From Gammaproteobacteria bacterium (GTDB lineage Bacteria; Pseudomonadota; Gammaproteobacteria; Enterobacterales; Permianibacteraceae): a stretch of DNA of 64,000 nt. The stretch spans positions 150,805-214,804 of the forward strand of contig JACPFT010000016.1 of assembly GCA_016182845.1 (NCBI GenBank). The letters run 5' to 3'. Both the position numbers and the translations under genes were made by a program. Every line of letters starts with the position of its first letter. Within the stretch, counting starts at the first letter, position 1. Positions 54,396 to 62,548 of the stretch are shown one piece after another. Under the pieces are notes generated by a model. That model was not told the DNA's origin, did no database searches, and saw nothing but the letters and a program-made list of their open reading frames with translations.

Positions 54396-55213
54396 ACCCG
54401 CTCCACCTCGCCCAGGCTGCGCCCCAGGAAGCGCTCGCCGATGGTCTGGAAACGCAGGGGCACGTCGGTAACGAAATAGCGGTAGCTCGGGGCCTTGTGC
54501 CCCGGGTTGCGCAGCTTCTGGGCATCCAGCAGGGCCGCCGCCTGCTCGGCCGTGGCCAGGGCCGAATCCACCAGGGCCACGTCCCGGCCCACCACGTCCT
54601 GGAGCAGCGGTTTCAGCAAGGGATAGTGGGTGCAGCCCAGGACCAGGGTGTCGATGTTCTCCACCAGGGCCGGCTTCAGGTACTCGCGGGCCGTGAGCCG
54701 GGTCACCTCGTGCTCCAGCCAGCCCTCCTCCACCAGGGGCACGAACAGCGGGCAGGCCTGGGAATAGACGCGCAGGTTGGCATCCAGGCGGTGCAGCTCC
54801 AGGGCATAGGCATTGGAATTGACCGTCGTGGGCGTGCCGATCACGCCGATGGCACGGCGCCGGCTGGCCTGGTGAGCCGCCAGGGCGCCCGTCGCGATCA
54901 CGTCCAGGACCGGCACCGGCGAAAGCTTACGCACGATGTCCGCGGCCACGGCGGCCATGGTGTTGCAGGCGATGACCAGGAGCTTGACCTCGCGCTCCAA
55001 GAGGAACTCGGTAATCTGTTTGGTGAAGCTCTGGATGGTGGGCACGGACTTCACGCCATAGGGCACGCGCGCCGTATCGCCGAAATACAGGATGTCCTCG
55101 AAGGGCAGGCGCTCCATCAGGGCGCGCACCACGGTCAGGCCGCCGATCCCGGAGTCGAAGACGCCGATGGGGCTGGAGGCTTTGGGGCTCGGGGACGGAC
55201 TGGTAATGCTCAC
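54386..55213 (-). CDS. murI: Glutamate racemase
   Basis: The 275-residue cytoplasmic enzyme supplies D-glutamate for peptidoglycan. Substrate-binding GVFDSGIGGLTV (17-28) and the two catalytic cysteines C83 (IACNTMA) and C194 (LGCTHYPL) are all present. Length is standard. The start is the GTG at 55213 (MSITSPSP...); its ribosome-binding site is weak. It is convergent with the PEP-CTERM-like gene and lies downstream of phaR on the same strand, separated by a terminator. Confidence 0.94.
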   Translation of the reverse strand: MSITSPSPSPKASSPIGVFDSGIGGLTVVRALMERLPFEDILYFGDTARVPYGVKSVPTIQSFTKQITEFLLEREVKLLVIACNTMAAVAADIVRKLSPVPVLDVIATGALAAHQASRRRAIGVIGTPTTVNSNAYALELHRLDANLRVYSQACPLFVPLVEEGWLEHEVTRLTAREYLKPALVENIDTLVLGCTHYPLLKPLLQDVVGRDVALVDSALATAEQAAALLDAQKLRNPGHKAPSYRYFVTDVPLRFQTIGERFLGRSLGEVERVYW

Positions 55214-55245
55214 GGGCGAGGACTCATGGGCTGGAGGCTAGAAAG

Positions 55246-55274
55246 ACAACGGCCTGCGCGAGGCAGGCCGTTGT
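55246..55274 (-). terminator. Terminator of phaR
   Basis: ACAACGGCCTGC pairs exactly with GCAGGCCGTTGT over a GCGAG loop. On the minus strand it is followed by CTTTC. It lies 65 bp after the phaR stop, with a REP-like hairpin in between. Confidence 0.65.
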
Positions 55275-55297
55275 AAAACCGAGGTGCATTCTACACC

Positions 55298-55328
55298 CGT
55301 TCGTCCTGAGCCTGTCGAAGGACGAACG
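55298..55328. repeat. REP-like single hairpin downstream of phaR
   Basis: CGTTCGTCCTGAG and its arm CGAAGGACGAACG form one near-perfect palindrome around CCTGT. It is the shortest, unpaired copy of the family in this window. Confidence 0.8.
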
Positions 55329-55338
55329 GACAAGCAGC

Positions 55339-55824
55339 TTACTTCGACTCCGCCTCGTCCGGCGCCGCCGCCGGCTCCGGATTGGAAGCGCCTGCGCCGC
55401 CGAAGAAATTGCGCTGCATGCTCTGCCACAGCGCCATATTGGTCTCGGCCACCTGCTGCAGGATCCCCAGGGGATTGCCCGCCGCCAGGGGGCTGACCGG
55501 CTTACCGGCCTGCTGGCTGACGAAGAACTGCATGGATTGCTCCAGGTAGCGGCTCATCATGCCCTGCATGGAGTCGCCGTAGTAGCGGATCACCATCTGC
55601 AGGATCTCGGTGTTGAAGATGGGCGCGCCCTTGTCCTCCTGCTCGGCGATGATCTGCAGGAGCGTGGAGCGGGTCAGGTCCTCGCCGGACTTGGCATCGA
55701 CGACCTTGAAGGCCGTGAAGGTCAGCACCAGGTCCTTGACGTCGTTCAAGGTGATGTAACAGCTGATGGCCGTGTCGTACAGCCGGCGGTTCGGGTACTT
55801 CTTGATGACGCGCAAATCGCTCAT
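55339..55824 (-). CDS. phaR: Polyhydroxyalkanoate synthesis repressor PhaR
   Basis: The 161-residue protein starts MSDLRVIKKYPNRRLYDTAI at ATG 55824, which is the fixed N-terminus of PhaR. The PHB/PHA accumulation regulator DNA-binding domain occupies residues 4-64, and the PHB-binding segment begins TEILQMVIRYYGDSMQGMMS. The C-terminus is Ala/Glu-rich. PhaR represses phasin and its own gene until it is titrated by nascent PHB granules. No phaC, phaA, phaB or phasin gene is in the window. Its presence points to a betaproteobacterium-like PHB metabolism. Confidence 0.93.
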   Translation of the reverse strand: MSDLRVIKKYPNRRLYDTAISCYITLNDVKDLVLTFTAFKVVDAKSGEDLTRSTLLQIIAEQEDKGAPIFNTEILQMVIRYYGDSMQGMMSRYLEQSMQFFVSQQAGKPVSPLAAGNPLGILQQVAETNMALWQSMQRNFFGGAGASNPEPAAAPDEAESK

Positions 55825-55994
55825 TCCAACACCTTGTGCATAGCAATATCTCGGGGTGACTTTCGAGCTTAACAGAATCCCGCGGAAGGCGTCATGGGCG
55901 CAAGACGAGGAATTTCCCGACAAAGCCATCGCTCCCGGGGCCGGAGCATGCTTTGACAAGAGACATCAGGGCACGCGCCCGCCTGGCATCGGCC

Positions 55995-56208
55995 TAAGAA
56001 CCTGTTCAGGATCTCGATCAAGGGATGGAGCGCAAGGCGAAACCGGGGGCTCAAACCGGCAGGACGCCGGTTTGCATGAGCATAGCGAACTCGTGAAGTG
56101 CAGGGATGCACTTCATCAAAAGCGGAGCATACACGGAGTATGTGAGCATTTTTATCCCGGTTTTAACGCCGCGATACGCCCTTCAGCGAGATCCTGAACA
56201 GGTTCTAA
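55995..56208. mobile_element. MITE-like element 5 with TAA target duplication, ending in a stop codon
   Basis: The 208-bp element (55998-56205) has inverted ends GAACCTGTTCAGGATCTCG of 19 bp and is flanked by TAA on both sides. Internally it is a row of small hairpins: AAACCGGC-AGGAC-GCCGGTTT, GAAGTGCA-GGGA-TGCACTTC and GCATAC-ACGGA-GTATGT. It has no ORF. It occupies most of the gene-free stretch 55825-56204; the rest separates phaR and the GGDEF regulator. The minus-strand stop codon of the GGDEF gene uses two bases of the target duplication and one of the element. Confidence 0.85.
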
Positions 56209-57539
56209 CGCTCCACCCGATCCCGCCCGGCCGCCTTGGCCCGGTATAGGGCGGCATCGGCGGCCGCGACCAAGTCCGCGACGCTGTAGAGGGCTGTGCC
56301 GGGAACGGGACAGGCCCGGAAGTCCCGGGTCGCCACGCCCAGGCTGATGGTGACCCGGGGCGCGGTGGGCGAGTAAGCATGGGCGAGCTTGAGCTGGGTC
56401 ACGCCGGCGCGCAGGGCGGCGGCCAGGCCTAAGGCCTCGGCCTCGCCGGTCCGGGGTAAGACGATCATGAACTCTTCGCCGCCGTAGCGGGCGGCCACCG
56501 CGCCATGGCGCATGCCTACGCTGTCGGCGACGACCTCGGCGATGCGCTGCAGGCAGGCATCGCCCTGCTGATGACCGTAGTGGTCGTTGTAGGCCTTGAA
56601 GTGATCGATGTCGAGCATGATGAGGCTCAGGGACAAGCCGCCGCTCTGAGCCTGCTGCCAGACCCGGTTCAGGGCCTCGTCCAGGCCGCGTCGGTTGGCG
56701 AGCTGGGTGAGCGGATCCAGGCGCACCAGCCGACGCAGTTCCGAGGCCGCGCGCAGATGAGCCTCCACGTCGTGCATGATGCCCAGGTACAAGGGGCGCA
56801 ACACCGGCATGCCGCACAGCGCCAGATCCACCGCGTGGCCGTTGCGCAACTTCAGCTCGGCGGGGCCGTAGCTGACCATGGTCTCGGGCGCCCGGCTGGC
56901 CCGCCAGGACTCCAGAAGCGCGCCATAGGTCTCGGTGTAAGGCGGGGCCAGGTGGTCGACGAAGCGCGTACCCAATAGTTCGCCGGAGGCCGCCATCAGC
57001 CGCTCGCAGGCCGGGTTGAGCATTTGCAGCCGGCCGTCGCCGTCCAGCATGAAGATGGCCTCGGCGATCTGGGTAAGGATGATGCGCAGGCTCTCGGCCT
57101 GTTCGCTCTGAGCCCGGAACAACTCCTCGCGCTGCTTGACGAGACGCCGCAGGCTCAGGTGGGTACGCACCCGCGCCCGCACCTCCTCCTGGCGTATGGG
57201 CTTGGTCAGGTAATCCACGCCGCCGGCGGCGAAACCCCGCAGCAGGTCCATGGCCTCGTCGCGGGCGGTGACGAAGATGATGGGCAACAGATCCTGACCA
57301 TGGCTCTCGCGCAGGCGGCAGCAGGTCTCGAAGCCGTCCATGCCCGGCATCATCACGTCCAGCAACACCAGGTCCGGCTCGACCTGGGCGCAGATCTCCA
57401 GGGCGCGCTCGCCGGAGGTGGCGAAATACAGGCGGTAGCCCTCCGGTTCCAGGATCTTCACCAGCAGATCGATGTTGACCGGGGTGTCGTCCACGATCAG
57501 GATGCGGGCGCCCTGCAGATCCACCTCATCCGGTTTCAT
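56205..57539 (-). CDS. Response regulator with PAS and GGDEF domains (diguanylate cyclase)
   Basis: The 444-residue cytoplasmic protein has a receiver domain (ILIVDDTPVN, D61 in LLDVMMPG, T91, K113), a PAS domain (about 145-260, from AEAIFMLDGDGRLQMLNPAC) and a GGDEF domain. The cyclase signature is intact as RYGGEEFMIVLP (about 357-368). No RxxD I-site precedes it (it reads RHGA), so product inhibition is probably absent. It starts inside the end of the hybrid kinase gene (14-bp overlap), which makes the kinase its likely phosphodonor. The stop codon falls at the edge of a MITE. Confidence 0.9.
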   Translation of the reverse strand: MKPDEVDLQGARILIVDDTPVNIDLLVKILEPEGYRLYFATSGERALEICAQVEPDLVLLDVMMPGMDGFETCCRLRESHGQDLLPIIFVTARDEAMDLLRGFAAGGVDYLTKPIRQEEVRARVRTHLSLRRLVKQREELFRAQSEQAESLRIILTQIAEAIFMLDGDGRLQMLNPACERLMAASGELLGTRFVDHLAPPYTETYGALLESWRASRAPETMVSYGPAELKLRNGHAVDLALCGMPVLRPLYLGIMHDVEAHLRAASELRRLVRLDPLTQLANRRGLDEALNRVWQQAQSGGLSLSLIMLDIDHFKAYNDHYGHQQGDACLQRIAEVVADSVGMRHGAVAARYGGEEFMIVLPRTGEAEALGLAAALRAGVTQLKLAHAYSPTAPRVTISLGVATRDFRACPVPGTALYSVADLVAAADAALYRAKAAGRDRVER

Positions 57540-59691
57540 GGCTCACCTCGGCGAGAAAATGCAGCATGCCGTCCACGTCGTAGCGGCTCATGAAGTCCTC
57601 GACCCGGCTGGCGACGCCGGGAAACTCGGCCAGAGCCGGCTGCAGGGCGCGCAGAGCGCTCAAGTCGGCCTGGTTCGCCGCCTGGGTCAGCTGGTCCTTG
57701 AGCGCAGCGGGCAATCGCCACTCGCCGGCAGCGACGGTGCTCGCCGCCGGGGGCGTCGCGAAGAAATGGGCGCCGGTGAGCTCGGTGATCAGGGAGCACA
57801 CGGCGCCGAACACGAAGGGCTTGGGGATGAAGCCGTCGAAGCCGGCGCGCAAATACGCCTCGGGCAGGCGCTCGAAGCTGGAGGCGGTGATGGCCACGAC
57901 CTTGATGCCGGCGAGGCCCGGCTCCGCCCGGATCCGAGCCAGGGCGGCGAAACCGTCCATGCCCGGCATGCGGATATCCATGAACACCAGATCCGGCGCT
58001 TCCCGCTCCAGGGCCGCCAGGGCGCTTTCGGCATCGGCGAAGTCATGGGCCGCCAGGCCGACCTGGGCCAAGAGCTGGCACAACACATCCCGGTTGCCCG
58101 CCACGTCGTCCACGACCCAGACCGCGAGCGGTCGGTCGGCCTGGCCCAGCTCGCCGGGCAGGCGCTGCTGGCTGGCCATCTCGCCCGGCGGCAGGCAGAG
58201 GGCGAAGCGGAAGCGCGCCCCCGCGCCCGGCGCCGACTCCAGGGCGATGGCCGAGCCCATCAACTCCAGGTGACGCTTGACCAGGGCGAGGCCCAAGCCC
58301 GTGCCGCCCTTCTGGTGGCCGCTTTCCCCCTGGTGGAAGGGATCGAAGATGAAGGCCTGCTGGGCGAGCGGGATGCCCGCGCCCGAGTCGGCCACGGCGA
58401 AGGCATAGTCCTCGCCGTCGCCCTGCACCGACAGCTCCACATAGCCCGAGTCGGTGAACTTGACCGCGTTCCCCAGGAGATTGATCAGCACCTGGCGCAG
58501 CTTGCTCTGGTCGCCGCGCACCAGGGTTCCCGGCTCGATATTGCTCGCCAGGCGCCAGGCCAGGCCCTTCTGCTCGCAGCGCAGCTGGAACAGCTGGGCC
58601 ATGCCCTCCACCAACTCGCGCAGGTCGAAGTCGGCGATGCGCAGCTCCAGGGCCCCGGCCTCGACCTTGGACAGGTCCAGGATGTCGTTGATGATGTCCA
58701 AAAGATGCAGGCCCGCGCTCTCGATGGCGGACAGGGCCTTGGCCTGCTGCTCGCTCAGGCCGGCGTCGCTGCGCAGCACCTGGGTGTAGCCGAGCACCGC
58801 GTTCATGGGCGTGCGGATCTCGTGGGACATATTGGCCAGGAAGCTGCTCTTGGTGCGGTTCGCCTGCAGCGCCTCGTCGCGGGCCTTGAGCAGCTCGGCG
58901 GTGCGCTCGTCCACCAGGCGCTCCAACTGGTTCTTATAATTCTTGAGTTCTCGGTCCCGGATCTCGATCTGGGCCAGCATGTCGTTGAAGCCGCCGACGA
59001 GGCGGCCGATCTCGTCGCGGCTCGCGCTAGCCGGTTCGCGCAAGGAATAGTCCTGCCAGCGCGACACCTTCTCCATGGTGCCGGCCAGGGACAGGACCGG
59101 CCCGGTGATGGTTTTCTGCAGGCGCAAGGCCAGGAGCCCGGCGAAGGCCAGGGCGGTGAGCAGCGTCGCGGCCAGGATCTCGATACTGGTGAGCAGCCGC
59201 GCCCGCAAGGGGCTCAAGCTCGCCCGCAGCAGCATGTGCCCGATCACGTCGCCGCCGGCCAGGATGTCCCGGGACAGCTCGAGATAGCCGGCATGGAACT
59301 GGATGCGGTTGTAACTGGGCTGGGGCGGCACCGTCTCCGCCACCTCCACCGGAACGTCCACCGGCACCGGCGCCGCCTCGCTGCGGGCATAGCGGGCGAA
59401 CTGGCGGCCTTGGCGGTCATACAGGGCCGCCACGCCGATGTCCTCGTGCCCCGAGAGCACGTCCAGGTTCTCCCGCGCCGTGCGCCGGTCACCGAAGGCC
59501 AGGGCGGGCGCGCTGTTCAGGGCCACGAGATCGACCCGGCTAGTGAGCTCGCGCACCATCTCGTGACGGAAACGCAGATAGTCCGAGACTAAGAAGGCGG
59601 TGGCGGTGAGCAGTAGGGCCGCGGCGCAGGCGAACAGCACCAGTCCCAGGAGCTTCTTCTGTAGCGGAGCACGGGCGAGCCAGGCCCTCAC
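57526..59691 (-). CDS. Hybrid histidine kinase with CHASE8-like periplasmic sensor domain
   Basis: The 721-residue inner-membrane kinase starts at GTG 59691, overlapping the yfiR-like stop by four bases. TM1 is about 13-34. The periplasmic region (about 35-165) has ALNSAPALAFGDRRTARENL and GVAALYDRQGRQFARY, the pattern of CHASE8, the sensor domain of YfiN/TpbB. TM2 is about 170-190. HAMP and a coiled coil follow. HisKA has H290 in NMSHEIRTP; HATPase has NLLGNAVKF and GGTGLGLAL. The receiver has D572 in FMDIRMPG. The last 80 residues form a helical tail. The YfiR-type neighbour should repress it in the periplasm, as YfiR does YfiN. Confidence 0.88.
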   Translation of the reverse strand: MRAWLARAPLQKKLLGLVLFACAAALLLTATAFLVSDYLRFRHEMVRELTSRVDLVALNSAPALAFGDRRTARENLDVLSGHEDIGVAALYDRQGRQFARYARSEAAPVPVDVPVEVAETVPPQPSYNRIQFHAGYLELSRDILAGGDVIGHMLLRASLSPLRARLLTSIEILAATLLTALAFAGLLALRLQKTITGPVLSLAGTMEKVSRWQDYSLREPASASRDEIGRLVGGFNDMLAQIEIRDRELKNYKNQLERLVDERTAELLKARDEALQANRTKSSFLANMSHEIRTPMNAVLGYTQVLRSDAGLSEQQAKALSAIESAGLHLLDIINDILDLSKVEAGALELRIADFDLRELVEGMAQLFQLRCEQKGLAWRLASNIEPGTLVRGDQSKLRQVLINLLGNAVKFTDSGYVELSVQGDGEDYAFAVADSGAGIPLAQQAFIFDPFHQGESGHQKGGTGLGLALVKRHLELMGSAIALESAPGAGARFRFALCLPPGEMASQQRLPGELGQADRPLAVWVVDDVAGNRDVLCQLLAQVGLAAHDFADAESALAALEREAPDLVFMDIRMPGMDGFAALARIRAEPGLAGIKVVAITASSFERLPEAYLRAGFDGFIPKPFVFGAVCSLITELTGAHFFATPPAASTVAAGEWRLPAALKDQLTQAANQADLSALRALQPALAEFPGVASRVEDFMSRYDVDGMLHFLAEVSHETG

Positions 59692-60290
59692 GGCGTCGCC
59701 TCGCCGACCGTGCTGACCTGGGGCAGGGCCAGGAGCCGGGCACTGATGTTGAGCCCGGCGGCGTGCACCGACCCCAGATTGACGCCGATGCGCACCCGCC
59801 CGTCCTGGCGGCGCAGGCCGATCATGCCGCCGCGCTCGACGAAGTCGCCCATCTCGGCGACGGTGAGCACGTGGGAACCGGCCAGTCCGGCCAGGAGCTC
59901 GGGCATGCGCCCGGCCTGATCGGCGCCGATGTAGAGGATATGGCAACCCTGGCCTGAGTCGGCCGCCTTGAGCTGAAGCAGGTTGATGCCGCGCCCGCGT
60001 ACGGGCCGCTCCTTGAGGGCCGGCAGGTTCGCCGCCAGTCGCTCGCCGCCCAGGGTGCAGATCTGCCAGGACTGCGCGGCCTGGGGCAGGCTGGCCTGGG
60101 GCCAGTCAACGAACAGCAGGAAGTTGTAGAGCAGGGCCGCCAAGACCGCGTGCTCTTCGCTGACGTAGGCCGGTTTGTCGGCCATGGCCTGGCCCTGCCC
60201 CTGGCCCAGGCTGCTGGACAGGAGCAGGCCCAAGGACAGCAGCCGGAAGCGCCATCGCTCCCCAGGGTTTCGCCGCTGGCGATGCATCAT
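59688..60290 (-). CDS. YfiR-like periplasmic protein (DUF4154)
   Basis: The 200-residue protein has a signal peptide (about 1-38, cleavage near QAMADKPA) and a DUF4154 domain. It shows LAALLYNFLLFVDWP, WQICTLGGERLAANLPAL, CHILYIGADQAGRMPELLA, GGMIGL and the C-terminal GVNLGSVHAAGLNISARLLA. YfiR proteins inhibit a CHASE8-type partner in the periplasm. Two cysteines are seen (CTLGG, GCHIL). It is the first gene of a three-gene overlapping operon with the hybrid kinase and the GGDEF regulator, and divergent from the TonB receptor gene. Confidence 0.88.
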   Translation of the reverse strand: MMHRQRRNPGERWRFRLLSLGLLLSSSLGQGQGQAMADKPAYVSEEHAVLAALLYNFLLFVDWPQASLPQAAQSWQICTLGGERLAANLPALKERPVRGRGINLLQLKAADSGQGCHILYIGADQAGRMPELLAGLAGSHVLTVAEMGDFVERGGMIGLRRQDGRVRIGVNLGSVHAAGLNISARLLALPQVSTVGEATP

Positions 60291-60371
60291 TGCGGGATCC
60301 TTACGCGGTCATGCTTGAACCCGGAAAAAGCCGCTGGCCCCCCAATGGCTTTTTCTAGCTTAAAGAATAGT

Positions 60372-60388
60372 CGAGGTCCGAGACCTCG
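60372..60388. promoter_or_regulatory. Inverted repeat between divergent yfiR-like and receptor genes
   Basis: CGAGGTC and GACCTCG form a perfect inverted repeat with a 3-base spacer. It is placed in the 179-bp divergent promoter region, about 80 bp from each start. It could be a shared operator; no regulator is known. Confidence 0.35.
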
Positions 60389-60469
60389 GCAGCCGACTGG
60401 CGCTTAGCCTCGCAGCGGCTAGGCTTAGACGATACGAGCGCAGGGCTCCATGCCTTGAGGGATCGCACG

Positions 60470-62548
60470 ATGCCGGTCAAGCTCCCACCGCCACTCACCA
60501 TCCGCCTCCTAGGCCATGCCGCCGCGGCCCTCCTGGCCGCGCTCTGCGGCCTGCCGGCCTCGGCCGCCGAGCCCAAGGCGCAAGAACTCTCGGTCGGCGA
60601 GCTCCTGGGCCTGGAGCTGGAAACCCTGTTCGACGTCCACATCAAGACCGCCACCAAGCTCGACCAGAAGGCCGTGGATGCGCCGGCCGTGGTGTCCGTG
60701 GTGGGCCGGGACGACATCGAGCTCTGGCATTACCGCTCCGTGGCCGAGGCCTTGCACCAAGTGCCCGGCCTCTACGGCATCGACGACTACTTCAGCCCCA
60801 ACCTGGGCGTGCGCGGCATCAACGGCGGCCTGCGCGGCTACAGCAAGGAGCTCAAGCTCATGATCGACGGCCAGCCGGTGAGCTTCCGCACCGACGGCAC
60901 CAACTACCTGGGTCCCGAACTCATCCCCATGGAGCTGGTGGAGCGCATCGAGATCGTGCGCGGGCCGGCCTCGGCCCTGTACGGCGCCAATGCCTTCCTC
61001 GGCGTGGTCAACGTGATCACGCGCCGGGCCGTGCCCGCGAGCCTGAGCGCGCGCGCCCACGGCCGCTACGGCTACGGTCTCAGCGGCGCCTATGCCCATG
61101 CCTACGGGCCCTGGCAGCTCCAGCTCGCGGCCAGCGGCGAGCGGGTGGACAACGCCAAGGCCAGCCTGCCCGAGAGCTCTCCCTTCCGCAGCTTCTTCGC
61201 CGACCGGCGCTCCGACGAGGCCGCGACCCGGCCCTTGAGCGGGCTGGGCCAGCTGCGCTATGCCGCGGAAACCTGGCAGGCCGAGCTCGTGTTCCACTAC
61301 AGCCGCTTGTCCAGCGAGGCCGAGTTCCTGGACTTCGGCACGCTCACCCACGAGAACCGGGTGGCCCTGGAACAGAGCACGACGGCGGCGAGGCTGGAGT
61401 GGCAGCTAGGCCCCACCCTCACCCTGCGCCTCAACGCCGCCCTGGCCCAGGGCGAACCCGGCGCCGACGAGCGCCTCAGCCTGGGCGCCGCGCGCGCGAC
61501 CTATCCGCGCCGGGATTTCGCCTACGACGCCAAGGACGCGGGCGCGGAGCTGCACTACGCCCTGGGGGGCCAGGACTCCCTGAGCCTGGGCCTGGACTGG
61601 ACCTCCGATCGGGAAGAACTGTTACGTATCTACAGCGTGGACAAGGCCAGCGGCCGCAACACCCTGGTGAGCCTGGACCAGGGAACGGAAACCCTGGCGA
61701 ACCGGGGCGTCTACTTGCAATATGTCAGCTATCCCTGGGACGCCCTGGGCCTCACCGCCAACCTGCGCCGCGATCGCCACTCGATGTTCGGCAGCGACAC
61801 CAATTATCGCGTCGGCGCCGTCTACCACTGGACGCCCCGGCTCGTCGCCAAGCTGCTGCAGGGAACCTCCTACAAGGCGCCTGCCGCGGGCCAGCTGTTC
61901 GCCCAACCCCTGTACCCGGGAGAAATCATCGGCAACCAGGCCCTCTCCGCCGAAACCGCCAAGACCACCGAGCTCGCCCTGTCCTGGCAGATCGCCGACG
62001 CATTCGAGCTGCAACTCAACGCCTTCGACACCGAGCTGCGCGACAAGGTCGAGCTCCTCCTAGTGGGCAGCAACTTCCAGCCCAACAATGTGGGCCGGGT
62101 CGAGGGCCGGGGCGGCGAAATGGAGCTAGGCTGGGCACGCCAAGGCCACAGCCTGCACGCGGCCCTGGCCTACCAGGACATGGAAACCACGCTGCGCCAC
62201 CCCTTCCGCGGCGAGCTGACCACGCCCACGGATCTGTACCCGCGCTACAGCGCCCATCTGCGCTGGCAGTACGAGGAGCCGGGCTTCGGACGGTTCGGCC
62301 TCGCGCTCGCCTATGCCTCGCCGCGCCGCGCGTCGGCGGCCAATATCCGCGCGAATTTCCAGACTCCCTACCAGCTAGAGGACTACTGGCTCGTGCACGG
62401 TGTCTACGGGAAATCCTGGGGGCCGCACCACGCCTATGTGAAGGTGGACAACCTGCTGGACGAAGACTATGCGGAACCGGGCTTCAACGGCATCGACTTC
62501 CCGGGCCGGGGCCGGGAATGGACTCTGGGCTATGAATACCACTTCTAG
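60470..62548 (+). CDS. TonB-dependent receptor of the YfiR-linked module
   Basis: The 692-residue outer-membrane protein has a signal peptide ending ASAAEPKA. Its N-terminus LSVGELLGLELETLFDVHIK and following TATKLDQKAVDAPAVVSVVG belong to the small plug-type receptors often found beside YfiR/DUF4154 genes. The plug has VAEALHQVPGLYGIDDY, LKLMIDGQPVS and IEIVRGPASALYGANAFLGV. The barrel ends PGRGREWTLGYEYHF. The ATG at 60470 is preferred to TTG 60455. Its end overlaps the binding-protein gene by 17 bases. A sensing role, rather than or besides nutrient uptake, is suggested by context. Confidence 0.87.
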   Translation: MPVKLPPPLTIRLLGHAAAALLAALCGLPASAAEPKAQELSVGELLGLELETLFDVHIKTATKLDQKAVDAPAVVSVVGRDDIELWHYRSVAEALHQVPGLYGIDDYFSPNLGVRGINGGLRGYSKELKLMIDGQPVSFRTDGTNYLGPELIPMELVERIEIVRGPASALYGANAFLGVVNVITRRAVPASLSARAHGRYGYGLSGAYAHAYGPWQLQLAASGERVDNAKASLPESSPFRSFFADRRSDEAATRPLSGLGQLRYAAETWQAELVFHYSRLSSEAEFLDFGTLTHENRVALEQSTTAARLEWQLGPTLTLRLNAALAQGEPGADERLSLGAARATYPRRDFAYDAKDAGAELHYALGGQDSLSLGLDWTSDREELLRIYSVDKASGRNTLVSLDQGTETLANRGVYLQYVSYPWDALGLTANLRRDRHSMFGSDTNYRVGAVYHWTPRLVAKLLQGTSYKAPAAGQLFAQPLYPGEIIGNQALSAETAKTTELALSWQIADAFELQLNAFDTELRDKVELLLVGSNFQPNNVGRVEGRGGEMELGWARQGHSLHAALAYQDMETTLRHPFRGELTTPTDLYPRYSAHLRWQYEEPGFGRFGLALAYASPRRASAANIRANFQTPYQLEDYWLVHGVYGKSWGPHHAYVKVDNLLDEDYAEPGFNGIDFPGRGREWTLGYEYHF

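Noticed and set aside
57472..59592. Long open frame (about 700 codons) antisense to the hybrid histidine kinase
   Set aside because: The kinase on the minus strand has all catalytic motifs; the plus-strand product is Gln/Ala/Gly-rich without domains.
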